Assembly: GCA_023376005.1 (NCBI GenBank)
Contig: CM042143.1
Span: forward strand, 88,017,950 to 88,081,949
Source: Doryteuthis pealeii
Taxonomy: Eukaryota; Mollusca; Cephalopoda; Myopsida; Loliginidae
Reading direction: 5' to 3'
DNA: 64,000 bases
The number at the start of each line of letters is the position of its first letter. Position 1 is the first letter of the stretch. The position numbers and the translations under genes were made by a program. This document shows positions 11,099 through 20,553 of this stretch, one piece after another. A model generated the notes under the pieces. That model was not told the origin of the DNA and made no database searches. It was given only the letters and a program-made list of their open reading frames with translations.

Positions 11099-11510
11099 TT
11101 GTATTTTTATTTTTGTTTGCTTTTGAACGAACCACTGTTGTTAGCCACTTGAGAATCGTTTATATATTTGAAAACAAACAAAAACCAAAAAACCAGAAGC
11201 CATGAAATCTCTTGTGACTCTAAACAAAACGTCATCTGCCCTGTCGACTGTTTTGTGCGATCCAATCTAATCAGTCATGTTGCCCTTCTGAAATGTACAG
11301 AAGCATGTCATCTTCTTTTTGAGGTTTGCACAAATGATTCAAGTTGAATTCTTGATATAATTACATCAAATGGAGATTTGAGTGTGGAAAACTTCAAAAA
11401 AATAAATATTTTCTTTTCTTTTCTTTTTCATACACAATTTTCTATTTTATTTTTTTTATTGTGGCAGATTTACACTGATAAAAAATATTTTTTTCTAATC
11501 CACTTCTCCC

Positions 11511-11514
11511 CCCC

Positions 11515-11569
<55 letters not shown>

Positions 11570-11656
11570 GTGACTATTTTTCATTTTTCCTACTATTTTT
11601 CTCACTCTGTCCACTGCTTCTTTCTCTTTCTCTCTCACTTCCCATTTTTTTGTATG

Positions 11657-11749
<93 letters not shown>

Positions 11750-12330
11750 CTCCCCTCCTCTCTCTCTCTCCCTCCTCTCTCTCTCTCCCTCTCCTCTCCT
11801 CCTCTCTCTCTCTCCCTCTCCCTCCCTCTCTCTCTCTCCCTCTCCCTCCCTCTCTCTCTCCCTCTCTCCTCTCTTCTCTCTCTCCTCTCTCTCTCTCCTC
11901 TCTTCTCTCTCTCTCTCCTTCTCTCCTCTCTCTCCCCTCCTTCTCTCCTTCTCTCTCCCCCTCTCTCCCTCCTTCTCTCCCTCCTTCTCTCCCCTTCTCT
12001 CCCCCTCCTTCTCTCCCCCTCTCTCCCTCTCCTTCTCTCCCTCTCCTTCTCTCCTCCTTCTCTCCCTCTCCCTCCCTCTCTCTCCCTCCCCCTCCCCTCC
12101 TTCTCTCTCCCCCCTTCTTCTCCCCTCCTTCTCTCTCCCCCCTCCTTCTCTCTCCCCTCCTTCTCTCTCTCCCCTCCTTCTCTCTCTCCCTCCTTCTCTC
12201 TCTATTGTCAGTTTTTCTGCCTTTCTTCCTCCACACTGTCTTTCTCTTCCCCGGTTCTCTCTCTTTATCTTCCACGGTTCTCTCTCTCTCTCTTCCCCTC
12301 TCTCTCTCTCTCTCTTCCTCTCTTCTCCAA
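11511..12330. repeat. Polypyrimidine (CT)n-rich tract of about 820 bp
   Basis: Almost pure C/T on the plus strand: (CT)n at 11520-11565 and 11658-11730, then irregular CCCTCCTTCTCTCC-type repeats. It produces long open frames on both strands (Ser/Leu/Pro or Arg/Glu repeats) that are simple-sequence artefacts. Homopyrimidine tracts with mirror symmetry can form triplex (H-DNA). Confidence 0.95.
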
Positions 12331-12614
12331 TTTCCCAACATTTGTCTTCATCAATCCATTAAATTAGAAAAAATCCTCCAAGACTCAAAATGCCCAAAAT
12401 TCCATCTTTTTCTCTAATCTTGCTTGTCTGACATTCTTCTGATTTCAGCTGTTACAAGAAAAACAAACAAAAAAAAAGGGAGACTTTTGCAATTCTCCTA
12501 CCCCCCCATTCGCCTCCACCTCCTTAATAAACTACAAAGTTTTTCTCTTTCTCTAGACACACCAACCATTACATGGATTTTTCTACCATTTTTTATATAA
12601 TTGTAATGGTGTTC

Positions 12615-12896
12615 TTATTTTTCTCTCTCTCCCTCTATCTCTCTCTCTCCCCCATTTTATATACTCCCCTCTCTCTCTCTCTCTAAATGACCATTTTTCC
12701 TTTTTCCTACTATTTCTCCCTCTGCTGCTCTGTCTCTCTCCCACCTCTCTCTCTCACTATCCATTCTCTCTCTCTCTCTCTCCCCCTCTCCATTTTCCTT
12801 TTTCTTACTAATTCTCACTCTGCTCACTGTCTTTCTGTTCTCCCCCCTCTCTCTCTATCTCTTATTGATCATTTTCTCTGTTAACTCTTTCTCTGT

Positions 12897-12945
<49 letters not shown>
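12615..12945. repeat. Second (CT)n-rich pyrimidine tract
   Basis: Blocks of CTCTCT separated by CATTTTCCTTTTTC-type spacers, ending in (CT)n at 12900-12943. The repeated ACTATTTTTC / TCACTCTG / CACTG words also occur at 11573-11640, so the two tracts share a larger degenerate unit. Confidence 0.9.
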
Positions 12946-12948
<3 letters not shown>

Positions 12949-12999
12949 CATTTTAGTATCTTCCACTTAAGTCCATTTATATATACCCCACTTTCCCCC

Positions 13000-13960
13000 A
13001 TCTTCTCTACCCTTCCTGAACCCCCTTTCTACTGCCCCTACCCTTCCTGAATCCCCTTTTTTCCCCTATAATAATTGCAATCATAGACCCTTAATTCACC
13101 TTCAATGATGTAGGGCCTTATTTTAAGACTAACCAATTATTTCTTCAGACTCTTTGGATAAATGCTAAGGTTCTTCTTCTTCTCTCTATTCCTCTCTTCC
13201 ACCAACCATACCAAATTCTTGTATTTATCTATTTAATTCTTACTTTTAGCAAGATTTCTAGGATTTTTATTTTCAGCAGATTGTTATTTCAGTCTTGGCT
13301 ATATATATATATGTAAAAAAACAAACAAGCCAAATTAGTGGTTTTCTTCCCATATATATACATATATGGTAATGAGTATCATTCTATGCATAGTTTAACC
13401 ATAGTGAGAGCTTGATGTGCCTCGTGCCAGTAAGTGGATGGACAGAGCAATATATAGAATAAATGAAGGAAAATAACTGTTTGCTTTATCGTAATTTCAA
13501 CTGCATCAATGCAGCAGCAACAGATGTTATGTTTGTTTTTATTTTTATTGTCATTTTATTTATTTTTTTTGTTTTTTTTTTTTTTTCTGTTTCAAATTCC
13601 AACCTAAATTATAAGTCACCCCCAGATAAGATAATCAATCACCTATATATCTAACATATATCCCTCTCCCTCTCCCACATGCCCTTACCTCATCCAAATT
13701 TTCAAACACTGCCCCTCCTACACTCCCAAACTGAGACACCCTCTTCCCCAAATTTAGAAATTAGACCCCTGTATTCTTGGGAATTCCTTTAGTAATAACC
13801 ATGTTTTTGATCGTGTCTGATAATGTTGCATTGATGCAGTTGAAAAAAATTATTTTGATTAAGCAAATTCAAAGTTTCTTTCCTTTTTATATATATATAT
13901 ATATAATGCGAAAAGAACCTCCTATTTTATAAATGTACTGAACAAACTTGGCTGTTGTGT
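13000..13960. other. No gene recognised
   Basis: Pyrimidine-biased then AT-rich sequence, T-run at 13568-13590, short (TA)n at 13301 and 13889. Direct short repeat CCCTACCCTTCCTGAA near 13007/13036. Confidence 0.5.
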
Positions 13961-13967
13961 ATCCCAG

Positions 13968-14072
13968 GATCATTATAGAAGAATTCATGATCTATTTGTT
14001 AAATTACACAGAGCAAATCATGAAAGAAGGCAGCCTAAGAACAGGTTGTGGTTACCAGTTGAACAGATATGA
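13968..14072 (+). CDS. Candidate terminal exon fragment, unrecognised protein
   Basis: A weak acceptor-like TGTTGTGTATCCCAG ends at 13967. The frame after it encodes 34 residues, starting DHYRRIHDLFVKLH and ending RLWLPVEQI, then TGA (14070-14072). It is charged and compositionally unlike the simple-sequence frames around it. An AATAAA lies at 14245-14250. A second frame across the same DNA stays open for 99 codons, so the frame choice is not certain. I do not recognise the family. It could be a chance frame or an old retroposed fragment. Confidence 0.25.
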   Translation, partial: DHYRRIHDLFVKLHRANHERRQPKNRLWLPVEQI

Positions 14073-14438
14073 TGTTGCAAAACCCGAAATCTGTAAGGAT
14101 ACTGGTGTAACATCACTGATGAGTAAAAACTTTTCTTGGAATTCAAATAATGTTGTAATTGATCTTTTTTTTTTCTTTTTTTTAATGTTCCACTGCAATG
14201 TATCATTGCTAATAATTCTAGTCATCATAATTTGTTATTTTCAATAAAGATATTTGATTTTAAAGCCTTTTGTTTATTTTTTAAGGATTTATATTATTAC
14301 TTTTTACTAAAAAAAAATGTAAATTTTGCTAATTCTAAAAAAAATTGCCACGTGCCCTTAGTCATAGCCATGATGACCTCATTTGTAAAATCGACATAAG
14401 CAATTTTTGCCTGACCCACTATTAAGCTAACATCATCC

Positions 14439-14439
<1 letters not shown>

Positions 14440-14472
<33 letters not shown>
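14440..14472. repeat. (TA)n microsatellite
   Basis: Uninterrupted TA units. Confidence 0.9.
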
Positions 14473-14475
<3 letters not shown>

Positions 14476-14617
14476 CTTCCCACTCCCATGGTTGAGCACT
14501 GTGGGGGACATTAATTGTAACTTCACCGTCTGGCATTAGCCATGACCCTTCTGTTTACAGATTAGAGTTCTCTGGTGATTGTAAAAACATACCGCCATAA
14601 AGTATGTAGCAATTAAT

Positions 14618-14772
14618 TGTTCACCCTAGACTAATGGCCCACTGATAGCCGCAAGGGTAAGGAACTTGGTAGATGAAAATTCTGTCCAGTTTCGATCCTG
14701 GCTAGAGATAGCTGTTAAAATGTCGAGCCGCACTGATGAGAAGTAAACTTTGAAACACATGTCTCTGGATGA

Positions 14773-14817
<45 letters not shown>
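14618..14817 (+). mobile_element. Family E SINE-like element: tRNA-like head, hammerhead, (TA)n tail
   Basis: Same-strand order is a tRNA-like block (14632-14703), a hammerhead ribozyme (14722-14773) and a (TA)n tail (14777-14817). A second copy with the same boundaries, starting AATTAATTGTTCACCCTAG, is at 15639-15843. The tRNA-like block has GGGTAAGGAAC and a B-box-like AGTTTCGATCC. Pol III-type promoters plus a hammerhead are known from schistosome Sm-alpha SINE-like repeats; assignment of this element to a similar class is inference. Confidence 0.75.
14722..14773 (+). ncRNA. Hammerhead ribozyme, type I, family E
   Basis: CUGAUGA at 14733-14739, stem II GAAG-UAAA-CUUU (last pair a G-U wobble), GAAA at 14752-14755, then A-C-[ACAU]-G-U-C with predicted cleavage after C14763. 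Stem I pairs GUCGAGCCGCA with UCUGGAUGAC; one C/C mismatch near the cleavage site weakens it against the 15749 copy. Core residues are intact, so residual activity is plausible. Confidence 0.75.
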
Positions 14818-14820
<3 letters not shown>

Positions 14821-14972
14821 AAGGGTTTTGCATATGCTTTGCATTTTTGTGTTATAAAAAATAAAAATAGTTCTTTTTTCGGGGGGTGGGGTGCTAAGCA
14901 TGAATGAATGGTGAATGTAAGTGTTAGTAGTTCTCCTCAGTAAATAATTTTCTATATAATTTTCAACATACA
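14816..14972 (+). repeat. Family O repeat copy 1
   Basis: The block TTGTAAGGGTTTTGCATATG...GGGGTGCTAAGCATGAATG...GTAGTTCTCCTCAG matches 16788-16940 almost exactly, in the same orientation. In both places it directly follows a (TA)n array. Confidence 0.85.
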
Positions 14973-15204
14973 AACCAATAAAAATCCATTAACTTAAAAA
15001 AATTTAAATCAAGCAATTTTACTGTCTTAATCAGCTAACAACTTTTAATATGAATATCTCCATAGTGCAGTATCATCTTCACAATTAATTCAAACACAAT
15101 CGCTAAGTCAGCAGTATTTCTAATCTATTCTAATATTAATCTATTTTAACCCTTACATAGACCATCCATTTATGCTTAAAAAAGTATTTTTATTTTTTAT
15201 ATCT

Positions 15205-15594
15205 TCTATTAATAATGGAGATTCGCTTCCGGTTTTTGTCTGTAACAAAAATTATGTCACTGTTTACGTCATATTACCCAAAATCGTCATAACAGAATAA
15301 ATACACTCAAAACTTGAACATGCAACATTAGACAGTCCTAATTGTTTTTTAAAACAAGTTTTAATAAATACATGACTGGTATTATATATCTATATATAGT
15401 TTGTTTTATTTTAATACATATCTAAAGTTTACATTTCAAATTGTTTTATTTTCTAATCCTTTAATGAATTTGATGATTTTACTTACTTAGGGTACAAACT
15501 CGCTGACATTGAATTTTTTACTTCCAACCCTCAGGCAATATGTTTCAAAAATCTATTTTTACATCGCCCGGAGGTGTTTTTCATTTTGTACTAG
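15205..15594 (+). mobile_element. Helitron-like element, family J-related
   Basis: Begins TCTATTAATAATGGAGATTC and ends TTTTGTA-CTAG before T. The same element in the other orientation is at 30596-30975. The 5' end matches family J (GGAGATT...CTGTAAC), while the interior and 3' half are different, so it is a subfamily. No coding. Confidence 0.7.
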
Positions 15595-15638
15595 TATATA
15601 TAATTTTGAAATCATCAAGTCAATAGTAATCACTCAAA

Positions 15639-15799
15639 ATTAATTGTTCACCCTAGACTAATGACCTGCTGATAGCCGCAAGGGTAAGGAACTTGGTAGA
15701 AGAAAATTCTGTCGGGTTTCGATCCCGGCTAGAGATAGCTGTTAAAATGTCGAGCCGCACTGATGAGAAGTAAACTTCGAAACGCGTGTCTGTGGATGA

Positions 15800-15843
<44 letters not shown>
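15639..15843 (+). mobile_element. Family E SINE-like element, second and better copy
   Basis: Same layout as 14618-14817: start AATTAATTGTTCACCCTAG, tRNA-like block with GGGTTTCGATCCCGGC at about 15713-15728, ribozyme at 15749-15800, then (TA)n at 15803-15843. The sequence is closer to the inferred consensus than the first copy. Confidence 0.8.
15749..15800 (+). ncRNA. Hammerhead ribozyme, type I, family E, intact
   Basis: CUGAUGA at 15760-15766; stem II GAAG-UAAA-CUUC, 4 bp with G-C next to the core; GAAA (15779-15782); stem III A-C closed by G-U with loop GCGU; GUC triplet, predicted cut after C15790. Stem I: CCGCA (15755-15759) pairs with UGUGG (15791-15795), an internal loop follows, and GUC (15749-15751) pairs with GAC (15798-15800). 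All invariant core bases are present. The minimal stem III is the form typical of hammerheads in Penelope-like elements and metazoan retrozymes. Confidence 0.9.
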
Positions 15844-15846
<3 letters not shown>

Positions 15847-15894
15847 AAAAAAAATCTGTTTTCAAGTGCCTTAAAAATAAAGAATTCATCATTC

Positions 15895-15957
15895 GCATCT
15901 GATGAGTTGAGAGAATTAGACATTTTTGTCTAAGCTCCCTGAAATAGTCTATAATGC
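15895..15957 (+). ncRNA. Hammerhead-like ribozyme with long stem II, family I
   Basis: Stem I GCAU (15895-15898) pairs with AUGC (15954-15957). CUGAUGA at 15899-15905 and GAAA at 15941-15944 flank a 35 nt stem II region with a 7 bp helix UUAGACA/UGUCUAA. Stem III is AUA-[GUC]-UAU, 3 bp, followed by A17, an allowed NUH residue. The base of stem II is imperfect (G-U pair plus bulge), so activity is less sure than for family E. Confidence 0.6.
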
Positions 15958-15989
15958 AAGATCTCTAAGTCTTTTGTTATTTATTTAAA

Positions 15990-16628
15990 CTAGCAAATAT
16001 ATGCACCCTCCGGGTGCAAGTATTTAAGTTTTAATATAATAAAATATCATATTAAATTAGAAAGGCTAATGAAACTGAATAAGTATGCAGGTAAAAAGAT
16101 TTGGAACAGAGGGGGTATGATTGAAAAATAGAACAACTTTGAAAGTAACTCTTCCATCATTTTCCATTACTCCCCTCTTTCATTGGTAAATTTTCCTAGT
16201 TTAACTATTTAGTTAGAATAGGAAGTAAAGAATAATATTAGTTATTTTTTCTTGTTAAGGGATTTCTTTTAAGATTTATCCCCAAGATTTTTGCTCATAT
16301 TCATTAAGATAAAACTAAACAATTAGAAATCAATAATACTAAGCATATATTTATTAAAATCAAATTTTTAAGATCAATATGCAAATCAGCCTGCCCATTC
16401 ACACTATAATCCGCTGTTTTGTTGTATATATAAATACAATTGCATGTTATTAGTATGTTGATATGGGCAACAGTCTTAATGATGTAAAACAGTTTTATCA
16501 ATAATTGAGGTTTAAATAAAAATAAAATTATGGAGAATGTGATGTAAATAACGAGGGGAATTGTGATTTGTATAGTAATATAGTTTCGGTTACAGACAGA
16601 AAAACACACAATCTCCATTATAATAAGA
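15990..16628 (-). mobile_element. Helitron-like element, family J, near full length
   Basis: Minus strand starts TCTTATTATAATGGAGATTG and ends with the perfect hairpin TGCACCC-GGA-GGGTGCA, spacer TATATTTG and CTAG. It is inserted between A and T inside family I. At 639 bp it matches the 641 bp copy at 53666-54306 over its whole length. It has no helicase frame, so it depended on an autonomous Helitron. Confidence 0.85.
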
Positions 16629-16744
16629 TATAAATTTGCTCTGTGACTCTAACAATAAGAGCACACATTGAGCTCCCAAACTGCGACAAGTTGTTTTAAA
16701 AAAAAAACTATGTCGTAAGGAAGATTTCTTCTCTGGACTTTTGG

Positions 16745-16746
<2 letters not shown>

Positions 16747-16787
<41 letters not shown>
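16747..16787. repeat. (TA)n microsatellite
   Basis: Sits at the end of the family I copy and just before family O copy 2. Confidence 0.9.
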
Positions 16788-16789
<2 letters not shown>

Positions 16790-17045
16790 AAGGGTTTTGC
16801 ATATGCTTTACATTTTTGTGTTATAAAAAATAAAAATAGTTCTTTATTTGGGGGGGGGGTGCTAAGCATGAATGAATGGTGAATGTAAGTGTTAGTAGTT
16901 CTCCTCAGTAAATAATTTTCTATATAATTTTCAGCATACAGTATTTTAATCTATTCTAAAAATCTATTTTAACCCTTACATACACCATCCATTCATGCTT
17001 AAAAAAAATATTTTTTATTTTTTATAATATTATAAAAAATAAAAA
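16788..17045 (+). repeat. Family O repeat copy 2 with downstream extension
   Basis: Repeats 14816-14972. The extension TATTTTAACCCTTACATACACCATCCATT matches 15142-15172 next to copy 1. The pair looks like an element containing both blocks, or a local duplication. Confidence 0.8.
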
Positions 17046-17137
17046 ATATAATTTTGAAAGTTGGTTAATTAATAATTAATTAATTAGGTGGGCATACCTA
17101 TTTAAATGTAAGGCTAAACAAATCGAGAAAAATCAAT

Positions 17138-17179
17138 CTCTGTATGTACATTTCGGCCTATTAGGCCTCATCAGCAGAG
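17138..17179 (-). ncRNA. Hammerhead ribozyme, type I, family F, intact
   Basis: Minus strand: stem I CUCUG/CAGAG, 5 perfect pairs (17175-17179 with 17138-17142). Core CUGAUGA (17168-17174). Stem II GGCCU-AAU-AGGCC, 5 perfect pairs. GAAA. Stem III AU closed by AU with loop GUAC, then A17. Predicted cut is between 17143 and 17142. All invariant residues are present. Confidence 0.88.
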
Positions 17180-17191
17180 CTATAGATAGGA

Positions 17192-17263
17192 AGTCCGCCT
17201 TGTGCGTGATTCGAAACCCGACTGTCAAGCTGACAGGCGAGTATCCTAACCTCTACACGTCCG
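17192..17263 (-). repeat. tRNA-Asp-like core of the foldback element
   Basis: Minus strand: GTAGAGGTTAGGATACTCGC (A-box/D-arm side), CTGTCAG resembling the Asp GTC anticodon loop, then CGGGTTTCGAATCAC with a good B-box. Helices are decayed, so it is not a functional tRNA. It precedes the intact hammerhead on the same strand. Confidence 0.65.
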
Positions 17264-17277
17264 GTTGGTGTCTATAG

Positions 17278-17319
17278 CTCTGCTGATTCGGCCTAATAGG
17301 CCGAAATGTACATACAGAG
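17278..17319 (+). ncRNA. Hammerhead mirror copy, core broken
   Basis: Same stems as 17138-17179: CUCUG/CAGAG, GGCCUAAUAGGCC, GAAA, AUGUACAU-A. The core reads CUGAUUC instead of CUGAUGA, changing G8 and A9, both needed for catalysis. Predicted inactive. Confidence 0.85.
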
Positions 17320-17437
17320 ATTGATTTTTCTTGATTTGTTTAGCCTTACATTTAAATAGGTATGCCCGCCTAATTAATTGATTATTAATTAATTAACTTT
17401 CAAAATTAGGTACAACTTTATATATATATATATATAT

Positions 17438-17651
17438 ACAGGGTGTCCCAAAATAATGTATACACACTTTGAATCATTATAATTTATTCAATTTATGTAT
17501 TTGTACTTCAGCTCTATTCTCATATTTCCAGATTGTTTTTAAAATAAATTGAGTATCCTCCATTATCAACGGTTAGTCAAATCTGAAATAGAAACAAACA
17601 TTATTAACTATTAATATTTAAAGAGTGAATACATTATTTTGGGACACCGTG

Positions 17652-17652
<1 letters not shown>
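17438..17652. mobile_element. Mariner-like MITE, 215 bp
   Basis: Terminal inverted repeats ACAGGGTGTCCCAAAATAAT at the left and ATTATTTTGGGACACCGTGT at the right, flanked by TA-rich DNA compatible with a TA target duplication. Termini of this type (CAGGGTGTCCCA) are typical of Tc1/mariner elements. The interior is AT-rich without a transposase frame. It adjoins a 43 bp (TA)n array. Confidence 0.85.

Positions 17653-17653
<1 letters not shown>

Positions 17654-17696
<43 letters not shown>
17654..17696. repeat. (TA)n microsatellite
   Basis: Between the mariner-like MITE and the family E hammerhead at 17699; on the minus strand it is the 3' (TA)n tail of that family E copy. Confidence 0.9.
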
Positions 17697-17698
<2 letters not shown>

Positions 17699-17701
<3 letters not shown>

Positions 17702-17752
17702 ATCCACATATACCCTGTTTCGACGTTTCACATCTCATCAGTGTGGCTAGAC
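17699..17752 (-). ncRNA. Hammerhead ribozyme, family E2, stem III decayed
   Basis: Minus strand: CCACA/UGUGG stem I with GUC/GAC beyond the internal loop; CUGAUGA; stem II GAUGU-GAA-ACGUC; GAAA. Stem III then reads A-C-AGGGUAUA, where C15.2 no longer pairs. The sister copy at 38946 has an intact stem III. The tRNA-like region upstream is truncated here (17753-17790). Confidence 0.65.
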
Positions 17753-17989
17753 ACAACAACTAATTCTGACCAGAAGCAAACAGATGATCATTGCATTATG
17801 TTTGCTGTGAAAGTTTATTAAAGTCACTCCTGAAGAGGTCTACCGGCTTACTGGAGCATATATATATATATATATATATATAATTGCCATGAACTCTTCA
17901 TCTCATTTTCAAATCAATTCTTGCTAAATTCAACCTTCATTTACTTTTAAAATATTCAACATTTTAATCTTTCTGCTAACCTTTTTTCT

Positions 17990-18060
17990 TTTTCTTTTTT
18001 TTTCTTTTTTTTTTTTTTTTTTTTCTTTTTTTTTTCTTTTTCTTTTTTCTTTCTTTTTTA
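17990..18060. repeat. T-rich (T/C) tract
   Basis: T-runs punctuated by single C residues; gives a Lys/Arg-rich minus frame that is an artefact. Confidence 0.85.
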
Positions 18061-18235
18061 TAAAAAAAATCTCCCTCTTACTCAAATCATCTTTTTTAAA
18101 TACTAAAACCCACATTGTTAATAACTGGTTGATTGACTTCTGAGGTCGCACAACCCACAAAAAAAACAAAAAAAACTTTAAATTGCTTGTAATTTCTCAA
18201 ACTATTTTTAGCCTTAAAATCTGTTACTAATATTA

Positions 18236-18263
18236 GCACACACACACACACACACACACACAA
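18236..18263. repeat. (CA)n microsatellite
   Basis: About 14 CA units. Confidence 0.9.
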
Positions 18264-18572
18264 GTTGTGATATCTTTGCTCGGAGCTGCATATCTCCCTG
18301 CTACAATGATTTTAGTGGGTAGCTGACATTTTTCTGTTACTCACACGACCTTTGACTTAAATCAGACTTGACCAGCAGGTCAGCTTGCGTTCTTTCTTAT
18401 GCATAAAACTCAGTTGTAATCTTGTGAGGGTTTAATTCAACATTATGTAGAGCATGCAGTGCATATGAACTAGAGCAGTAGTACTAGTAGTTATAGGAGC
18501 TGCAAAAAGGCTGGAAAAATGCACTTTTTTATGTTTTTAAAAGAAAAATTAAGAACCATATATACATAGGGG

Positions 18573-19266
18573 AATAAGTATTTAAGTTTTAATGTAATGA
18601 AATATATTAAATTAGAAAGACTATTGAAATTGAATAAGAACACATAAAAAGATTACACTTATTTTAATTATATTTTAATTGGTTTCTTTATAAAATCATT
18701 TATAGGATTGGTTTTGATACGTTGGAGAATAAAACAATAATATTAGAAACCAATTACACCAAGTAATTATTTATTAAACTTGGTTTTCTGAAAACCAGTA
18801 TGCAAATTAACCACACCATATATCATGTAAACCTTTATTTCTTAGTGATATATTAGACACATTTCAGGATTTTAAATGCACTTATAACATGGGCTGTTTT
18901 GAGGCAAATCTAACTCAGATTTTCATAGAAACATTGTTAATAAATAAGATTTATTCTATGTATTAATGATTTTGACTATAAATTAGTTACTCATTGTAAA
19001 AATTATCCAATTCCTGAGGGTATTGTGTCATAAGCAGTGATGCGGTTTCGGTTAATTTTATTTTTTATAACTAGATATTAAAAGAACAGTTTTCAAAAAT
19101 GCATATTTTTTTTGTTTGTTTTTTTGTTTGTTTTTTGTTTGTTTGTATTTTTTTTTTTTTTTTGTAAAAAAAACCACCAAAATATATTCTATTTCTGACA
19201 TATTGTGATGTAAGCAGTGACATAGTTTTGGTTACAGACAGATAGACAACGAATCTTCATAATAAT
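18573..19266 (-). mobile_element. Helitron-like family J, decayed and interrupted
   Basis: Homology to family J runs 18573-19055 (AATAAGTATTTAAGTTTTAA to GCGGTTTCGGTTA). It is broken by a T-rich insert at 19060-19185. A family J terminal block resumes at 19186-19266 (ATGTAAGCAGTGACATAGTT...GGTTACAGACAG). The hairpin/CTAG end is lost. Confidence 0.6.
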
Positions 19267-19538
19267 ATGGTGACTGTTGTCCAGGCCATCACTCAAAGGA
19301 GGGGAAACTCGTGGGACACTTCCCTGTGTGTGGGGTGGATGCATGGCAACTGCCTTTATAAAGCGCCAAACCTCTCCTTTCATGCAGGGCTGGGATGACA
19401 AAGCAGACAATGTTCCTCCATCATGAATCTCAGGGGAACACTGTCCACTTTGTGACAATCATATTAATAATTGGGAAGAGTTAATTTATCTGTACTCAAT
19501 AGATAATCAAATGATTTAATATAGAGACACTAGATTTT

Positions 19539-19690
19539 CTATCTATATATTAATATGCATGTTATTAAATCTTCCTGCAAAACCCCCTGGTTAAAAATGA
19601 GGCCATCCAAATCTACCAAGATGCAATGCAAAAATATGAATACAAATTATCTGGTGTCACTTAATCACAGATTTCTTATTTGTCTCATTC
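19539..19690 (+). mobile_element. Helitron-like family D fragment
   Basis: Starts TCTATATATTAATATGCATG (family D TC end). It continues through AATGAGGCCATCCAAAT and GATGCAATGCAAAAATATGA, which match the inverse of the D copies at 10.8 and 59.8 kb. Confidence 0.6.
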
Positions 19691-20547
19691 TGTTTCAGCC
19701 AATTGTAAAAATGAAACCTTCCAACTGGTCTTGCATTGCTTAAATGCTTAATGTAAAAAAATTTTTTTAAAGTTACATGTTTGTTTTATTTATAATATTT
19801 AAATTGTGAATTTTAGTAATTTTGATCTTATGTCATCCAGACCTCCTGTCCTAATCTACACTATATTCTAATGAGTAGGCATAAGGCAAATTTCCAGCCC
19901 AACTTTTTTTTTCGAGTCATGTTTATGTCACTTTTATTTTTGTATTATTTATTGCAACGACAACTATAGGATTTATTTGTAATAAAATTGCAAATCATTG
20001 TTTCTGGCTTAAATGGCTTTTCTTGATTTTTGTTTCATTTTGTTGAAATTCTATGGGTCCCACTAATACAAATAATTGTTAAACAAATCTATATGGCACA
20101 TATGTGGGAAAACCAACTGGTATTACCACTGTGGGTTAGTGTGTAACAAGAGGTAACATGATTTACTTCATGAGGTTACAGAGATTGAACTCACAACCTT
20201 AAGGTTGTGAGTAGTGACTCGAATTGATTAATTTGCATGATTTTTTTTCAATCAATTTTAGGATATATCATTGATTAATTAATATTAATAATATCAACTA
20301 AATACTTAGTATTAATACTTAATAAAACAAAATCCAACCATAAAATCAGATACTAACCAACCCGTGAATATATCAGAATTTTTTTTTTTAACTTTAAAGT
20401 TTTTCAAAAGATTGTTTTTTAATTCAAAATAATTTTAAGATTTTATTTTTATTTTTTCTAGTTATCTACTATCATTCATGATTGGAGGGAGGAAGTCTTG
20501 TCCTAATCCTTACAGGTTTGTCATCTTCTTATTTTTGGTGGTGTGTG

Positions 20548-20553
<6 letters not shown>

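Larger units (their letters stand above)
15845..16746 (+). mobile_element. Family I repeat, interrupted by a Helitron at 15990-16628
   Basis: The segments 15845-15989 and 16629-16746 together match the reverse complement of 24571-24835 in continuous order. Landmarks are TCTGTTTTCAAGTGCC, CGCATCTGATGAGTTG, AAGTCTTTTGTTAT, TATAAATTTGCTCTGTGACT and CACATTGAGCTC. The element carries a hammerhead-like motif in its first part. The 24.7 kb copy is an empty site for the Helitron insertion. Confidence 0.8.
17051..17407. mobile_element. Foldback element: 137 bp arms with hammerheads, tRNA-Asp-like centre
   Basis: Arm 1 (17051-17188) and arm 2 (17271-17407) are near-perfect inverse copies, from AATTTTGAAAGTTGGTTAAT to GAGCTATAGATA. 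The ~80 bp between them is a tRNA-like sequence on the minus strand. Arm 1 holds an intact hammerhead (minus) and arm 2 its mutated mirror copy (plus). No transposase. Confidence 0.85.

Noticed and set aside
11378..12417. Long open frames (329, 255 and 255 codons) on both strands
   Set aside because: They read through (CT)n/CCCTCC simple sequence and encode only Ser/Leu/Pro or Arg/Glu/Gly repeats.
14117..14150. CTGATGAG at 14118 as a hammerhead
   Set aside because: Followed by GTAAAAACTTTTC and TTGG, not GAAA; no closing stems.
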